Source of the DNA: Bacteroidetes bacterium UBA1860
GTDB taxonomy: Bacteria > Bacteroidota > Rhodothermia > Balneolales > Balneolaceae
NCBI GenBank assembly: GCA_002338335.1
Contig: DDIC01000080.1
Span: 3,766-16,846 of the forward strand
DNA: 13,081 nucleotides
Reading direction: 5' to 3'
Shown: positions 1-6,428 of the stretch, one piece after another
Layout: each line of letters opens with the position of its first letter
How positions within the stretch are numbered: position 1 is the first letter of the stretch
Notes under the pieces: generated by a model
Seen by the model: the letters and a program-made list of their open reading frames with translations, nothing else
What the model was told of the DNA's origin: nothing
Database searches by the model: none
Position numbers and translations under genes: made by a program

Positions 1-3
1 TAA

Positions 4-918
4 GTGAACGCCACACAATCAACGACCCCGCCTTTTTGGGTGCCTCTATTTTTAGGCCTGGGTATTCTATCATTTGGGTTTTCCCCAATATTTGTGCGCT
101 GGGCCGGTGAGACGGACCCCTATTTCCTGGCAGCGGGCCGCCTAGGTGTCGCATGGGCTTTTTTGCTCCCCTTCTGGCTGCAAAAGGGGACATCTTTGCG
201 CAAATTAAAACAGGAAAAAGGGGTAGAACCATGGGCCATTATGCTGTCGGGAGCTCTATTAGGAGCACACCTTGTTTTGTTTATCTCTTCTATTCAGTTC
301 ACGAGTGTGGCTTCAGCAACGGTTCTTGTAACTATGCATCCCATTTTATTCATCGTTCTTGAAAGTGTCGTCTTTAAACATCAATTTGGTTGGCGTACCT
401 GGCTGGGTGTGATCACCGCATTATCAGGTACATTTATCTTAACCCTTGGATCAGAAGGGGACGTTTTAGCATTGACCCAAGGCCAGCCTCTTCTTGGTAA
501 CATTCTTGCCTTTAGTGCGGCTATTCTGTTCGCGTTTTACTTCCTGATTGGACGCTCCGTTCGACAAAGATCGACTTGGATCGACTATGTATTTTATGTG
601 TATGGAGCGGCGTTTGTTACAGCCTCACTGCTCTTTGTCTTTTTGGCAGAGACTCATTCAGGATTTGGTGGAACGGCGTGGCTGATGGTTATTTTGCTTG
701 CCTTGGGGCCGACAATTTTAGGTCATGGCTCTCTTAATTTTGCAGTCCGTTATTATTCGGCGACAGCCCTCTCGACCCTAATATTGGCAGAGGCGGTGCT
801 AGCAACCCTGCTTGCATATGTCTTATTTGAGGAAATACCATCCGCACTGACTGTGGGCGGAATGGTGGTCATTATGGGAGGAATCAGCTTGACGTGGAGT
901 ACCCGCTCCTCAACATAA
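4..918 (+). CDS. EamA/DMT-family permease (drug/metabolite transporter superfamily)
   Basis: 304-residue inner-membrane protein with about ten hydrophobic helices arranged as two similar halves (roughly residues 12-150 and 163-298), the usual architecture and length of EamA-type exporters. Family-like pieces visible are FVRWAGETDPYFLAAGR in the first half (the small-residue/arginine region after helix 1) and LGPTILGHGSLNFAVRYYSA followed by LAEAVLATLLAYVLFEEIP near the end of the second half. The substrate cannot be told from sequence; relatives export amino acids or metabolites or are uncharacterised. The start is GTG at 4, because an in-frame TAA lies at 1-3 and the first helix begins soon after; upstream signals are outside the window. 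The 3' end overlaps the convergent phosphatase gene by 35 bp. The family call is firm, the function is not. Confidence 0.88.
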   Translation: MNATQSTTPPFWVPLFLGLGILSFGFSPIFVRWAGETDPYFLAAGRLGVAWAFLLPFWLQKGTSLRKLKQEKGVEPWAIMLSGALLGAHLVLFISSIQFTSVASATVLVTMHPILFIVLESVVFKHQFGWRTWLGVITALSGTFILTLGSEGDVLALTQGQPLLGNILAFSAAILFAFYFLIGRSVRQRSTWIDYVFYVYGAAFVTASLLFVFLAETHSGFGGTAWLMVILLALGPTILGHGSLNFAVRYYSATALSTLILAEAVLATLLAYVLFEEIPSALTVGGMVVIMGGISLTWSTRSST

Positions 919-2152
919 CGATCGTCTGATCATCTCCTTGGACTGGGGTTACCCGTGATTGATATAGATGGATAAAACCATCAAGGATCTCTTGTGAGGT
1001 TGCATCTGGTGGGCATGTGGCGATCGCTTCAAGAAGCCAATCACCACAGCGTTGTTCACCCACAATCATTTCTTGAAGTTGTGTTGCGTTCTCCATGTCT
1101 TGCTCTAAGACACCATCCGTGAGCCAACATAAGATGTCTTTACTCGACATGAGCAACCTTTGAGTTGCTTCTTCCATCACTGAAGGCTCCCATGCTGACA
1201 CACCTAACAGAGGTGCTGTAGAAGGGAGCACTTCTAGGTGTATCTCCAAATCCATTGATACTCGCTCACCATGCTTGATCATGTAGCCGGAAGGGTGGCC
1301 TGCATTCACATAGTTAACATGGAAGGAACCATCATTGGCAGAAGGCAATTCAACGTCCAATAACGTTGCGGTAACAAATGTATCGGCAGGGGTACTTGTG
1401 AGAAGTTGGTGGTTCATTGCATGTGCTATATCTCCAACCGAAGAACCCTGGGTTGCCAAATATTGAAACAAAGCTTGCACGCTGGACATCAACAAAGCCC
1501 CAGGTATTCCCTTGCCCGCACCATCTGCAATCATGACTACAAGCCGATGATTCGCGGTATCTTCAACGACATCGATGAGGTCACCCCCCACCTCCTTTGC
1601 TGAATGATGCGCCCAAGCCACATCCCATGGTTCATGCGGGTCCCTACGATTGGGCAACAACGAGTCTTGAATGGAGCGTACAATCGATAATTCCTTTTGA
1701 AGCGTCTCTTGTTCAACTTCTACTCGTTGTAATCGTAATTTTTCTATGGATTGCAGGCACAGTTGGGTAATCGTTTTGATAAACCGGATATCTGTGGGTT
1801 GTAGCTCATTGGTTTCAAACCGTTCGAGTATCGTGATTTGACCCTTTAATCCGTTTTCAAGAAGCGGACCATCTTGTCGACGATCGATATGAATAAACTC
1901 CGTCAAAAGGGGCTGCGAGGACGTCTTTTCTATACCATGGGCAACAAGAATCTCCTCCTCGCCGTCTGTGAGGCGTGTCAAGGCAAAGGACTTTATTCCT
2001 AGTTGCCCCATTAACGTGTATTTAAATACCCGTAAGACGCCCTCCTCCGTGTGTTGGGCGTGAAGGCTGGTAATGGCTTCCGTCAAAGCGATGAGTTCAC
2101 TTTCCTTTCGCTCTAGATCCCTATCCCCCTCAAAACTTGTGGGTGTTGACAT
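884..2152 (-). CDS. SpoIIE/RsbU-type PP2C serine phosphatase with N-terminal GAF-like sensor region
   Basis: 422 residues. Residues ~15-135 form an alpha/beta region that looks GAF-like, a coiled-coil linker follows (~136-165), and residues ~175-415 are a PP2C/SpoIIE catalytic domain. Visible motifs are EVGGD (metal Asp191), ADGAGKGIPGALLMS (Asp210; the usual form is GDVxGKG), NAGHPSGY (283-290), LTDGVLEQ (Asp346) and GDDQT (Asp407/408), so the metal-binding aspartates all appear intact. By family knowledge it should dephosphorylate the phosphoserine of a STAS anti-anti-sigma protein; the obvious partner is encoded two genes upstream in the same unit. There are no transmembrane segments, so a cytosolic sensor of unknown ligand is inferred. 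It begins at ATG 2152, 12 bp after the kinase stop, with no clear Shine-Dalgarno site. It overlaps the EamA gene tail to tail. Confidence 0.92.
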   Translation of the reverse strand: MSTPTSFEGDRDLERKESELIALTEAITSLHAQHTEEGVLRVFKYTLMGQLGIKSFALTRLTDGEEEILVAHGIEKTSSQPLLTEFIHIDRRQDGPLLENGLKGQITILERFETNELQPTDIRFIKTITQLCLQSIEKLRLQRVEVEQETLQKELSIVRSIQDSLLPNRRDPHEPWDVAWAHHSAKEVGGDLIDVVEDTANHRLVVMIADGAGKGIPGALLMSSVQALFQYLATQGSSVGDIAHAMNHQLLTSTPADTFVTATLLDVELPSANDGSFHVNYVNAGHPSGYMIKHGERVSMDLEIHLEVLPSTAPLLGVSAWEPSVMEEATQRLLMSSKDILCWLTDGVLEQDMENATQLQEMIVGEQRCGDWLLEAIATCPPDATSQEILDGFIHLYQSRVTPVQGDDQTIVMLRSGYSTSS

Positions 2153-2164
2153 CTTTGGAACCGA

Positions 2165-2611
2165 TTAAGAGGATTTGGGGTTCTGATCAAATCTGAGTGT
2201 GGCTCGGTGTTCACCTGAACGGTTTGATTCAAACTCTAATTGATCTGCAAGATGCTCCATAATAAAGACTCCCATCCCTCCTGTTCTTCGCTGCTCTAAG
2301 CTCGCATCAGGGTCGAACGGTGTGTAGGATGATGGATCAAAAGGGGTGCCCGTATGCCGAATCTCAATAAGGATATAATCCGTTGTGACCTGAATCTCTA
2401 CGTCAACCACTTTTTTGGAGTCTTCCTGGTACGCATGCTTCACGGTATTGGTAAAGAGTTCGTCCGTGGCAAGGACAATATTATGTAGAAGATCCTTGGA
2501 GGGGGGTGGTGTTAAAGATGTAAGAGTAGACTCAAGAAGTGCACGGACTTCACTGCAATGGGCTCGGGAAGCAGGAAAAGAGGTCTCTAGATGGTGTTGA
2601 AGTGCTGTCAT
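2165..2611 (-). CDS. RsbW-like anti-sigma factor / serine kinase (HATPase_c_2)
   Basis: 148 residues, the usual size of RsbW/SpoIIAB-type switch kinases. The GHKL ATP-binding fold is recognisable: an N box LATDELFTNTVKHAYQ (48-62), a G1-like region IEIRHTGTPFDP (82-93) and a G2 glycine segment GGMGVFIMEHLADQLEF (111-127). Known members phosphorylate a STAS protein and sequester a sigma factor or other target. The odd point is residue 86: the G1 aspartate of the usual R-D-x-G-x-PFDP, which contacts adenine, is histidine here, so ATP binding may be altered or lost. The gene starts directly on the stop of the STAS gene (TGAATG), consistent with translational coupling, and is followed 12 bp later by the phosphatase. 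No sigma factor gene is adjacent, so the target is unknown. Confidence 0.88.
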   Translation of the reverse strand: MTALQHHLETSFPASRAHCSEVRALLESTLTSLTPPPSKDLLHNIVLATDELFTNTVKHAYQEDSKKVVDVEIQVTTDYILIEIRHTGTPFDPSSYTPFDPDASLEQRRTGGMGVFIMEHLADQLEFESNRSGEHRATLRFDQNPKSS

Positions 2612-2971
2612 TCATGAAGTGGACTGAAAACGTTGTGTCGCTTCATCATCGGTACCTAGTACATCGATAATCTTGGTAAAGCCTAGCAAATCAAAGACAT
2701 GCTGAACCCGCTCTGACAGATGAGTCACTTTAATGTCACCCCCTACATCTCGAAAACGTTCAATATACGCCATATAAACCCCTAGACCTGCGCTTGCGAT
2801 ATACTGAAGCGCTTGCCCATTGGTAATCACTTGAAATTTCTGTTTTTCGAGAAGCTTGTCAAATTCCTCTTCCAAAACCACAGCAGTTTGAGCGTCAAGT
2901 TCTCCTTGAAGCTTCAAGACGGTAATACCATCTTTGGTTTGCGAGTGGATCTGAAAGGTGTCCAAAGACAT
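2612..2971 (-). CDS. STAS-domain anti-anti-sigma factor (RsbV/SpoIIAA-like)
   Basis: 119 residues, a single STAS domain. The segment ITVLKLQGELDAQTA (16-30) is the typical first strands, and QYIASAGLGVYMAY (56-69) carries the phosphorylatable serine (Ser60) in the SAGLG context. The C-terminal part LSERVQHVFDLLGFTKIID matches the family's last helix-strand pair. In known systems the unphosphorylated form binds the RsbW-type kinase and frees its target; the kinase phosphorylates it and the PP2C phosphatase reverses this. All three proteins are encoded consecutively here. I chose ATG at 2971, 5 bp after the stop of the upstream SPOR gene. A TTG at 2983 would add four residues and overlap that gene by 7 bp, and the family does not need the extension. 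Confidence 0.92.
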   Translation of the reverse strand: MSLDTFQIHSQTKDGITVLKLQGELDAQTAVVLEEEFDKLLEKQKFQVITNGQALQYIASAGLGVYMAYIERFRDVGGDIKVTHLSERVQHVFDLLGFTKIIDVLGTDDEATQRFQSTS

Positions 2972-2976
2972 GATGC

Positions 2977-3468
2977 TTACCAATCAATAGTGGCAGCATC
3001 CTCTAGGTGATATACCCACCCTTCAGTACTATGATCATCCATGAGCAACGTTACAGCCTTGTCGGCATCTTGCTCATTTGCAAATCGTCCTAGGCGTACC
3101 CTAAACCAAATCTCACCAGTGGACTCATCACCCACCTCAATCACACTTGCATTCTCAAAACCTGCATCAACCCAATAAGATTGCATGGTTTGCGCCTTGT
3201 CGGCAGATCTCCAAGCAGAGAGTTGTACAACATACATTCCCTCCTCATCATAGCTGAGAGTCGTACGCTCGGCTTCTACTTGTTGGCGAAGAGCTTCTTG
3301 ACGTGCAGCTTCTTCGGCCCTAGCAACTTCCTGAAGGGAGTCTTGACGAGCTTGTTCAGCAGCGGCTTGTTGCTCAGCTGTAGGCTCAGGATCATTGGCG
3401 GGCTGGTCGCACTGGGTCAGAGTAAACAACAAAATGAGAGATAAGGGGATAAGTGTAGAGAGCTTCAT
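2977..3468 (-). CDS. SPOR-domain lipoprotein
   Basis: 163 residues. A signal peptide ends in LFTLTQC, giving a lipidated Cys20; Gln just before the cysteine is less usual than Gly/Ala/Ser. Residues ~28-70 are an Ala/Glu/Gln/Arg-rich helical stretch, probably a coiled coil or spacer. Residues ~77-155 fit a SPOR domain: YVVQLSAWRSADKAQ, then a strand with VIEVGD, then WFRVRLGRFANEQDADKA. SPOR domains bind glycan strands lacking stem peptides, so a periplasmic, wall-associated role is expected. It is the first gene of the run continuing into the STAS, kinase and phosphatase genes, with only 5 bp before STAS. The start is ATG 3468, preceded by AAGGTG with 6 nt spacing; the GTG at 3477 lies inside that site and is less likely. 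Confidence 0.88.
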   Translation of the reverse strand: MKLSTLIPLSLILLFTLTQCDQPANDPEPTAEQQAAAEQARQDSLQEVARAEEAARQEALRQQVEAERTTLSYDEEGMYVVQLSAWRSADKAQTMQSYWVDAGFENASVIEVGDESTGEIWFRVRLGRFANEQDADKAVTLLMDDHSTEGWVYHLEDAATIDW

Positions 3469-3474
3469 GGGTTT

Positions 3475-3480
3475 CACCTT
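3475..3480 (-). promoter_or_regulatory. Shine-Dalgarno-like site of the SPOR lipoprotein gene
   Basis: Read on the minus strand this is AAGGTG, six bases before the ATG at 3468. It is the clearest ribosome-binding site in the window, where most genes lack one. It also decides the start: the alternative GTG start is part of this hexamer. Confidence 0.5.
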
Positions 3481-3492
3481 AGGTTTAAATGA

Positions 3493-3522
3493 AAAGAGGC
3501 GCAGTCAATGACCCGCCTCTTT
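3493..3522 (-). terminator. Rho-independent terminator after the OmpA-family gene
   Basis: A perfect 9-bp stem (AAAGAGGCG at 3493-3501 against CGCCTCTTT at 3514-3522) encloses a 12-nt loop. On the minus strand the stem ends in a TTTT run. It lies about 27 bp after the OmpA stop codon and only 24 bp before the SPOR lipoprotein start. It therefore separates the two transcription units, or attenuates read-through between them. Confidence 0.75.
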
Positions 3523-3548
3523 ACAAAATCGATAATACAGACTACAGA

Positions 3549-4427
3549 TTAAAACGGATGAACCGGAGCAGATTCTGCACGACGGTTTTTCTCGCAACCT
3601 GGAGTGTCTGCATCTTTCTCAGATTCCATACAAGGTACGGGCGCTTTTCCTAGACCACGTGATTCGATGCGATCTTCGCTTACACCATTGCTTCTGTAGA
3701 AATCAACCACGGCATTCGCACGACGTAGGGAAAGACGTAAGTTATATTGATCTCCTCCAACATGATCAGTGTAGGCGTCAACTTGAACATCTACTGCAGG
3801 GGCTGCGAGAAGTTTCTCTACGTTGTTTGCAAGGGCTTGAGCCGCAACATCTGTAATATCAGAGCGGTCAAATCCGAATGTAATCGTAGCCATATCACGC
3901 ACACGACCTGGGTCAGAAGCATCATTTGGATCCGTTCCATTGGCAATTTCATCTGCATCGCCATACTCATCTCCATCGGTGTCAGGACTCAATGGATTGG
4001 TATTGTATTGTGTGACTTCCTGACCATCCGTTAAGCCATCGCCATCACTATCAGCATTTAGCGGATCAGTGTTGTGGTCATTTACTTCAGCACCATCGCT
4101 TAAGCCATCGCCATCACTATCAGCAGCGAGTGGGTCTGTATTGTAGGAGTTTACTTCCTCTCCATCAGAAAGACCGTCTTCGTCTGAATCGGCGTTTAGG
4201 GGATCGGTTTTGTATTCATTCACTTCTTGGCCATCTGTCAAGCCATCACCATCCGTATCTGGATTGAGTGGATCGGTGTTGTGAACATTAGTCTCGTTAA
4301 CATCAGTGAGTCCATCGCCATCGGTATCAATGGTGGCTGGATCTACTTTGTTGGAAGCACAACTAGAGAGAACGATAGAAAGTGCTACAAGAGTGAGAAA
4401 TTTTGGAAAAAGTTTTGTCGCTTTCAT
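3549..4427 (-). CDS. OmpA-family peptidoglycan-binding lipoprotein with thrombospondin type 3 repeats
   Basis: 292 residues. The signal peptide ends at a lipobox, LSSC (Cys23). Residues 34-170 are six thrombospondin type 3 units; the starts at Asp34, 57, 80, 103, 126 and 149 are exactly 23 residues apart, each opening with D-x-D-x-D-G-type calcium ligands (for example DTDGDGLTDGQEV). Residues ~178-288 are an OmpA C-terminal domain: ATITFGFDRSDI, DAYTDHVGGDQYNLRLSLRR with ligand Asp221, and NRRAE (281-285), the diaminopimelate-contacting region. Cys266 and Cys278 could form a loop disulfide. By family knowledge it would tether the outer membrane to peptidoglycan through a Ca-stiffened stalk, like OprF-type proteins, though no beta-barrel precedes the repeats. 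No Shine-Dalgarno site precedes ATG 4427. Confidence 0.93.
   Translation of the reverse strand: MKATKLFPKFLTLVALSIVLSSCASNKVDPATIDTDGDGLTDVNETNVHNTDPLNPDTDGDGLTDGQEVNEYKTDPLNADSDEDGLSDGEEVNSYNTDPLAADSDGDGLSDGAEVNDHNTDPLNADSDGDGLTDGQEVTQYNTNPLSPDTDGDEYGDADEIANGTDPNDASDPGRVRDMATITFGFDRSDITDVAAQALANNVEKLLAAPAVDVQVDAYTDHVGGDQYNLRLSLRRANAVVDFYRSNGVSEDRIESRGLGKAPVPCMESEKDADTPGCEKNRRAESAPVHPF
3918..4328 (-). repeat. In-frame 69-bp repeats encoding the calcium-binding stalk
   Basis: Six consecutive units of the OmpA-family gene repeat every 69 bp (23 codons). Two copies share a perfectly identical stretch of 26 bases (4031-4056 and 4100-4125, exactly 69 bp apart). This points to fairly recent duplication or gene conversion. 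The array could vary in copy number between strains. Confidence 0.85.
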
Positions 4428-4454
4428 GAACGTACGGGGGTAGTTTGTTTTAAG

Positions 4455-4462
4455 TAAAACTA
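4455..4462 (-). promoter_or_regulatory. Candidate -7 promoter element for the OmpA-family lipoprotein gene
   Basis: On the minus strand this reads TAGTTTTA, one base off the Bacteroidota -7 consensus TAnnTTTG. It overlaps TATAGT, a fair sigma-70-like -10. It would give a leader of roughly 20-25 nt before ATG 4427. I see no convincing -33 element, so the call is tentative. Confidence 0.3.
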
Positions 4463-4547
4463 TACAGCGTATACAATTTACGTAACTGTATCAGTCGGAA
4501 CAAATGTTTAGATGGTGTGAACTTCTACCTTTTCAACGGAAAGATTG

Positions 4548-4555
4548 TATCTTTG
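4548..4555 (+). promoter_or_regulatory. Candidate promoter (-7 element TATCTTTG) for tRNA-Ala and the SRP RNA
   Basis: TATCTTTG matches the Bacteroidota primary-sigma -7 consensus TAnnTTTG exactly. It sits 10 bp before the first base of the mature tRNA, so transcription would begin just upstream of it. The -33 TTTG element is not clear; only a TTTT run at 4530-4533 is near. The following GGGATTC also occurs after the ileS promoter candidate. Confidence 0.6.
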
Positions 4556-4565
4556 GGATTCGTCT

Positions 4566-4639
4566 GGGGCTATAGCTCAGCTGGCTAGAGCGTCGCGCTG
4601 GCAGCGCGAAGGTCTGGGGTTCGAATCCCCATAGCTCCA
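4566..4639 (+). tRNA. tRNA-Ala, anticodon GGC
   Basis: A full cloverleaf can be folded by eye over 74 nt. The acceptor stem GGGGCTA pairs with TAGCTCC and contains the G3:U70 wobble pair that identifies alanine tRNAs. The D stem is GCTC/GAGC, the anticodon stem TCGCG/CGCGA holds loop CTGGCAG with anticodon GGC (reads GCC/GCU), and the T arm is TGGGG-TTCGAAT-CCCCA. The discriminator is A. The bases that follow are CTA, so the CCA tail is not encoded and must be added enzymatically. The SRP RNA starts only 14 nt downstream, so the two are probably one primary transcript. Confidence 0.97.
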
Positions 4640-4653
4640 CTAGATGAAGAATC

Positions 4654-4756
4654 GGGGGCAAGTTTCATACAGCCAGCTCCCTCTGAAGTCCGTCAGGGTC
4701 GGAAGACAGCAGCGGTAGGAGGTCGTAGCGGCGTGATATGAAGGGCTTGCCCCTTT
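4654..4756 (+). ncRNA. ffs: Small bacterial signal recognition particle RNA (4.5S-type)
   Basis: About 100 nt. The termini pair as GGGGCAAG (4655-4662) with CTTGCCCC (4746-4753), extended by TTCATA/TATGAA. The apical domain IV hallmark is present: GTCAGG (4692-4697), a GGAA tetraloop (4701-4704) and AGCAGC (4708-4713), the Ffh-binding symmetric and asymmetric loops. The short stem under the tetraloop is GTC/GAC rather than the more common TCC/GGA, a compensated change that keeps pairing. The RNA pairs with Ffh to target nascent membrane and secreted proteins to FtsY. No Alu domain is present, as expected for the small form. The exact 5' and 3' ends are estimated from the stem. Confidence 0.93.
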
Positions 4757-4760
4757 TTTT
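4746..4760 (+). terminator. Terminator formed by the 3' stem of the SRP RNA
   Basis: The closing strand CTTGCCCC of the SRP RNA is followed at once by seven T residues (4754-4760). The RNA's own terminal helix therefore serves as an intrinsic terminator. The Ppx/GppA start codon lies only 24 bp beyond. Confidence 0.75.
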
Positions 4761-4784
4761 GTCCAAATCCATCCAGCTGAACCC

Positions 4785-6428
4785 ATGTTCAAACCAACTC
4801 GCGCAAACGCTTCTGCATTGCAAGACTCATTATCAAGAGCGGGTACGACCCAACCTACCTCAAATGGGTTAGCAAAACGGCTCAAGCGAATTACAGCTAT
4901 AGATTTAGGAACCAATTCTTTTCATGCGATCATCGCAGATCTCTATGATGATGGACACTTTGAAATCGTAGATGCGCTCAAAGAGATGGTGATTATGGCA
5001 GAGAAAGGGGTAGGCAAAGATCTTACTCCTGGTGCTATGGATCGCGGAGTCGCTGCCCTTCGCAAATTTTACAATCTCAGTGAGGGGCGACAATCAGAGG
5101 CCATCATAGCCTACGCTACGAGTGCGGTGAGAGAGGCAACCAATGGCGGAGAATTCATTCAACGGGTGATTGATGAAGTTGGCTTAAAGATTAATGCGAT
5201 CTCTGGGCTTATGGAGGCTGAGTTGATTGCCTATGGCGTTCAACATGGAGTCACCATTGGATCCACACCTGTCCTTATGGCCGATATAGGCGGCGGAAGT
5301 GTTGAATTTATTGTGGGTACACAGGATACGACGTCCTACTTAACAAGCAAAAAAATTGGGGTTGCCCGTTTAGCGGCCATATTGTTGGAACATGATCCCA
5401 TTACACCTGAGGAGGTGGAAGCCATTCAGCAGTACATCGAAAAGACCCTAGACCCCATGCAGCAACAAATTGGACGACTCCCAAGTGGTCTGATGATCGG
5501 CTCTAGCGGGACCTATCAAACGATTGCGGCAATGATTGACGCACGACGACCCAATGGACACGGTGGCATCATTACCAATGAATTTGAGTTTAGCTGGACT
5601 GAGTTTAAATCACTTTTTGATGAGTTTCTCTTTTTGCCCAGAAAACAACGACTTAAGGTTGAAGGTTTGGAGGAAAAGCGCTCCGAACTTATCATTCCAG
5701 GTATGATTTTGGTCCATTCCATCATGCGGATGTTTAATGTGGAGAGGGTTAAAATCTCAACGCAAGCACTCCGAGAGGGGATTTTAATTCGATACATCCA
5801 AAAAATATACCCAAAGCTAGCGACTTCCCCCGTGACAGAGGATCCTAGGCGGGACAGCATCATGGAGCTTGCCATTAAATGTAATTGGCATGAATCCCAT
5901 TCTGTTCAGGTGTGTCATCTAGCGCTAGAGCTGTTTGATGAGTTGCAAGAGGTCTTAAAACTTGACGACACAGAGCGTGAGCTACTCGAGTATGCTGCCA
6001 TTCTGCATGATATTGGCTACCATATTTCTCATCGCAAACACCATATTCATGCTCTCTATCTCATATTAAATGCTGATCTGCGTGGATTTTCGGAAGCAGA
6101 GATTCAGATTATGGCCCATGTTGCACGTTATCATCGTCGTTCAACACCCAAAAAGAGGCATGAACTTTATGAAGAGCTAGACAAAGATCTCAAGAAACGA
6201 ATCCAAAAACTCTCAGCTATTTTGCGTGTTGCCGATGGCCTTGACCGTAGTCATTACCAAAATGTAGAAGCAATGGATGTCGAGGTCACCAAAAAAGAGA
6301 TTAAAATCACCATTCAAACTACCTCAGATCCCGAACTTGAACTCTGGGGAGCTCGAAGAAAATCATTTTTACTGGAAAAAGTAGCTAAACGATCGGTGGT
6401 GATTGAGGCTCCATCTGAGTCCTCGTAG
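4785..6428 (+). CDS. Ppx/GppA-family phosphatase with C-terminal HD domain (exopolyphosphatase or pppGpp phosphatase)
   Basis: 547 residues, similar to E. coli Ppx (513). The N-terminal ASKHA fold carries AIDLGTNSFHAII (38-50, phosphate-1), YATSAVREA (110-118), ISGLMEAELI (139-148, with Glu144 aligning with the Ppx catalytic Glu121), ADIGGGSVE (166-174, phosphate-2), IGSSGTYQT (238-246) and LREGIL (329-334). The C-terminal part has an HD-type helical domain: LEYAAILHDIGYHISHRK (401-418) and VADGLDRSH (482-490). Members remove terminal phosphate from polyphosphate and/or convert pppGpp to ppGpp; sequence alone does not separate them. The first ~33 residues are an extra polar tail. ATG 4785 is the only ATG before the core and has no Shine-Dalgarno site. 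The 3' end overlaps the convergent membrane-protein gene by 44 bp. Confidence 0.92.
   Translation: MFKPTRANASALQDSLSRAGTTQPTSNGLAKRLKRITAIDLGTNSFHAIIADLYDDGHFEIVDALKEMVIMAEKGVGKDLTPGAMDRGVAALRKFYNLSEGRQSEAIIAYATSAVREATNGGEFIQRVIDEVGLKINAISGLMEAELIAYGVQHGVTIGSTPVLMADIGGGSVEFIVGTQDTTSYLTSKKIGVARLAAILLEHDPITPEEVEAIQQYIEKTLDPMQQQIGRLPSGLMIGSSGTYQTIAAMIDARRPNGHGGIITNEFEFSWTEFKSLFDEFLFLPRKQRLKVEGLEEKRSELIIPGMILVHSIMRMFNVERVKISTQALREGILIRYIQKIYPKLATSPVTEDPRRDSIMELAIKCNWHESHSVQVCHLALELFDELQEVLKLDDTERELLEYAAILHDIGYHISHRKHHIHALYLILNADLRGFSEAEIQIMAHVARYHRRSTPKKRHELYEELDKDLKKRIQKLSAILRVADGLDRSHYQNVEAMDVEVTKKEIKITIQTTSDPELELWGARRKSFLLEKVAKRSVVIEAPSESS

Noticed and set aside
2972..2983. TTG start for the STAS gene giving four extra residues
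   Set aside because: ATG 2971 lies 5 bp after the preceding stop and gives the normal family length; the TTG start would overlap the SPOR gene.
3484..3512. TTGACT followed by TAAACC on the minus strand as a sigma-70-type promoter for the SPOR operon
   Set aside because: The spacing is about 15 bp, the -10 is poor, and the -35 falls in the terminator loop; not convincing.
3918..4328. Regular 69-bp repeats resembling a CRISPR-like or satellite array
   Set aside because: The period is a whole number of codons (23), and every unit encodes a thrombospondin type 3 motif in one open frame, so this is a protein repeat.
4639..4642. tRNA-Ala beside a short gap as a possible integration site
   Set aside because: There is no integrase, no repeated tRNA 3' end and no compositional break; the SRP RNA follows immediately.
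4640..4915. Open frame of 91 codons on the minus strand across the SRP RNA and the start of ppx/gppA
   Set aside because: It runs antisense to a structured RNA and a clear gene, and the product shows no family features.
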